DNA from: Nitrospirota bacterium
GTDB lineage: Bacteria > Nitrospirota > Thermodesulfovibrionia > Thermodesulfovibrionales > Magnetobacteriaceae
NCBI GenBank assembly: GCA_015233485.1
Contig: JADFXO010000028.1
Coordinates: forward strand, 1 to 21,205
DNA length: 21,205 nt
Direction of reading: 5' to 3'
Every line of letters starts with the position of its first letter. The stretch's first letter is position 1. Shown in pieces: positions 21,115 to 21,205 of the stretch. The notes below the pieces were generated by a model. The model was given only the letters and a program-made list of their open reading frames with translations, was not told the DNA's origin and did no database searches. The position numbers and the translations under genes were made by a program.

Positions 21115-21205
21115 CCCAAAAGAGGTAGAGTTCTAAAAAATGAATCTTATTTCATTCAGCCTCCATTTTCCCATACTATTTGATTTCCAATTGTAACGAC
21201 TGAAG

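Overview
The window (about 21.2 kb) looks like a chromosomal segment of an anaerobic or microaerophilic Gram-negative bacterium. The evidence is a full-length pyruvate:ferredoxin oxidoreductase, an AmmeMemoRadiSam-type radical SAM protein, a sigma-54 activator with a matching -24/-12 promoter, and a three-gene small heat-shock cluster. A Nitrospirota or deltaproteobacterial-type genome fits best, but this is inference from gene content. The housekeeping parts have balanced GC. Several AT-richer patches look acquired.

Layout. 1-4.2 kb: a plus-strand run of tightly packed housekeeping genes (YprB-like exonuclease, XerC/D recombinase, SurE, Pcm, AmrS). 4.2-6.25 kb: tRNA-Gly, then an accessory patch. 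The patch holds a relic of a group II intron (a textbook 34-nt domain V on the minus strand), a frameshifted gene of unknown function, a 38-codon ORF, and an antitoxin/PIN-toxin pair whose toxin is frameshifted. It closes with a bidirectional terminator. 6.27-9.86 kb: nifJ (PFOR) on the minus strand, with a duplicated ribosome-binding/start region. 10.07-10.63 kb: tadA, whose last codons lie inside a tRNA-Ser gene. 10.68-12.39 kb: an AT-rich DarT/DarG toxin-antitoxin pair in which darT is split by a frameshift in an A7 run, followed by a hairpin-rich non-coding segment and a terminator. 12.59-14.14 kb: three paralogous small exported proteins in one minus-strand operon, preceded by a leader with three tandem hairpin repeats. 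14.53-18.14 kb: nfeD, slipin and a sigma-54 activator. 18.14-19.82 kb: a sigma-54 promoter with two matching palindromic upstream sites, then three Hsp20 genes. 19.85-21.2 kb: a terminator, a DsrE-family gene, a small coiled-coil/TM protein with a probably leaderless promoter, a DsrE remnant and an unrecognised ORF.

How parts may work together. The sigma-54 activator gene ends inside the first of two near-identical palindromes. The second palindrome lies about 64 bp before a near-perfect -24/-12 element that drives the Hsp20 trio. This makes a self-contained regulatory module in which membrane-quality-control genes (nfeD, slipin) sit upstream of the activator of cytosolic holdase chaperones. 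The most novel-looking system is the three-gene exported-protein operon. Its products share an FCW-type motif after the signal peptide, a GHYxxSG-like motif in two of three, a GxYxR motif and a C-terminal cysteine, and I cannot assign them to any known family. Three of the accessory genes (the 4.9-kb gene, vapC-like and darT) each carry a single frameshift. That suggests decay of toxin-like genes or, alternatively, assembly errors.
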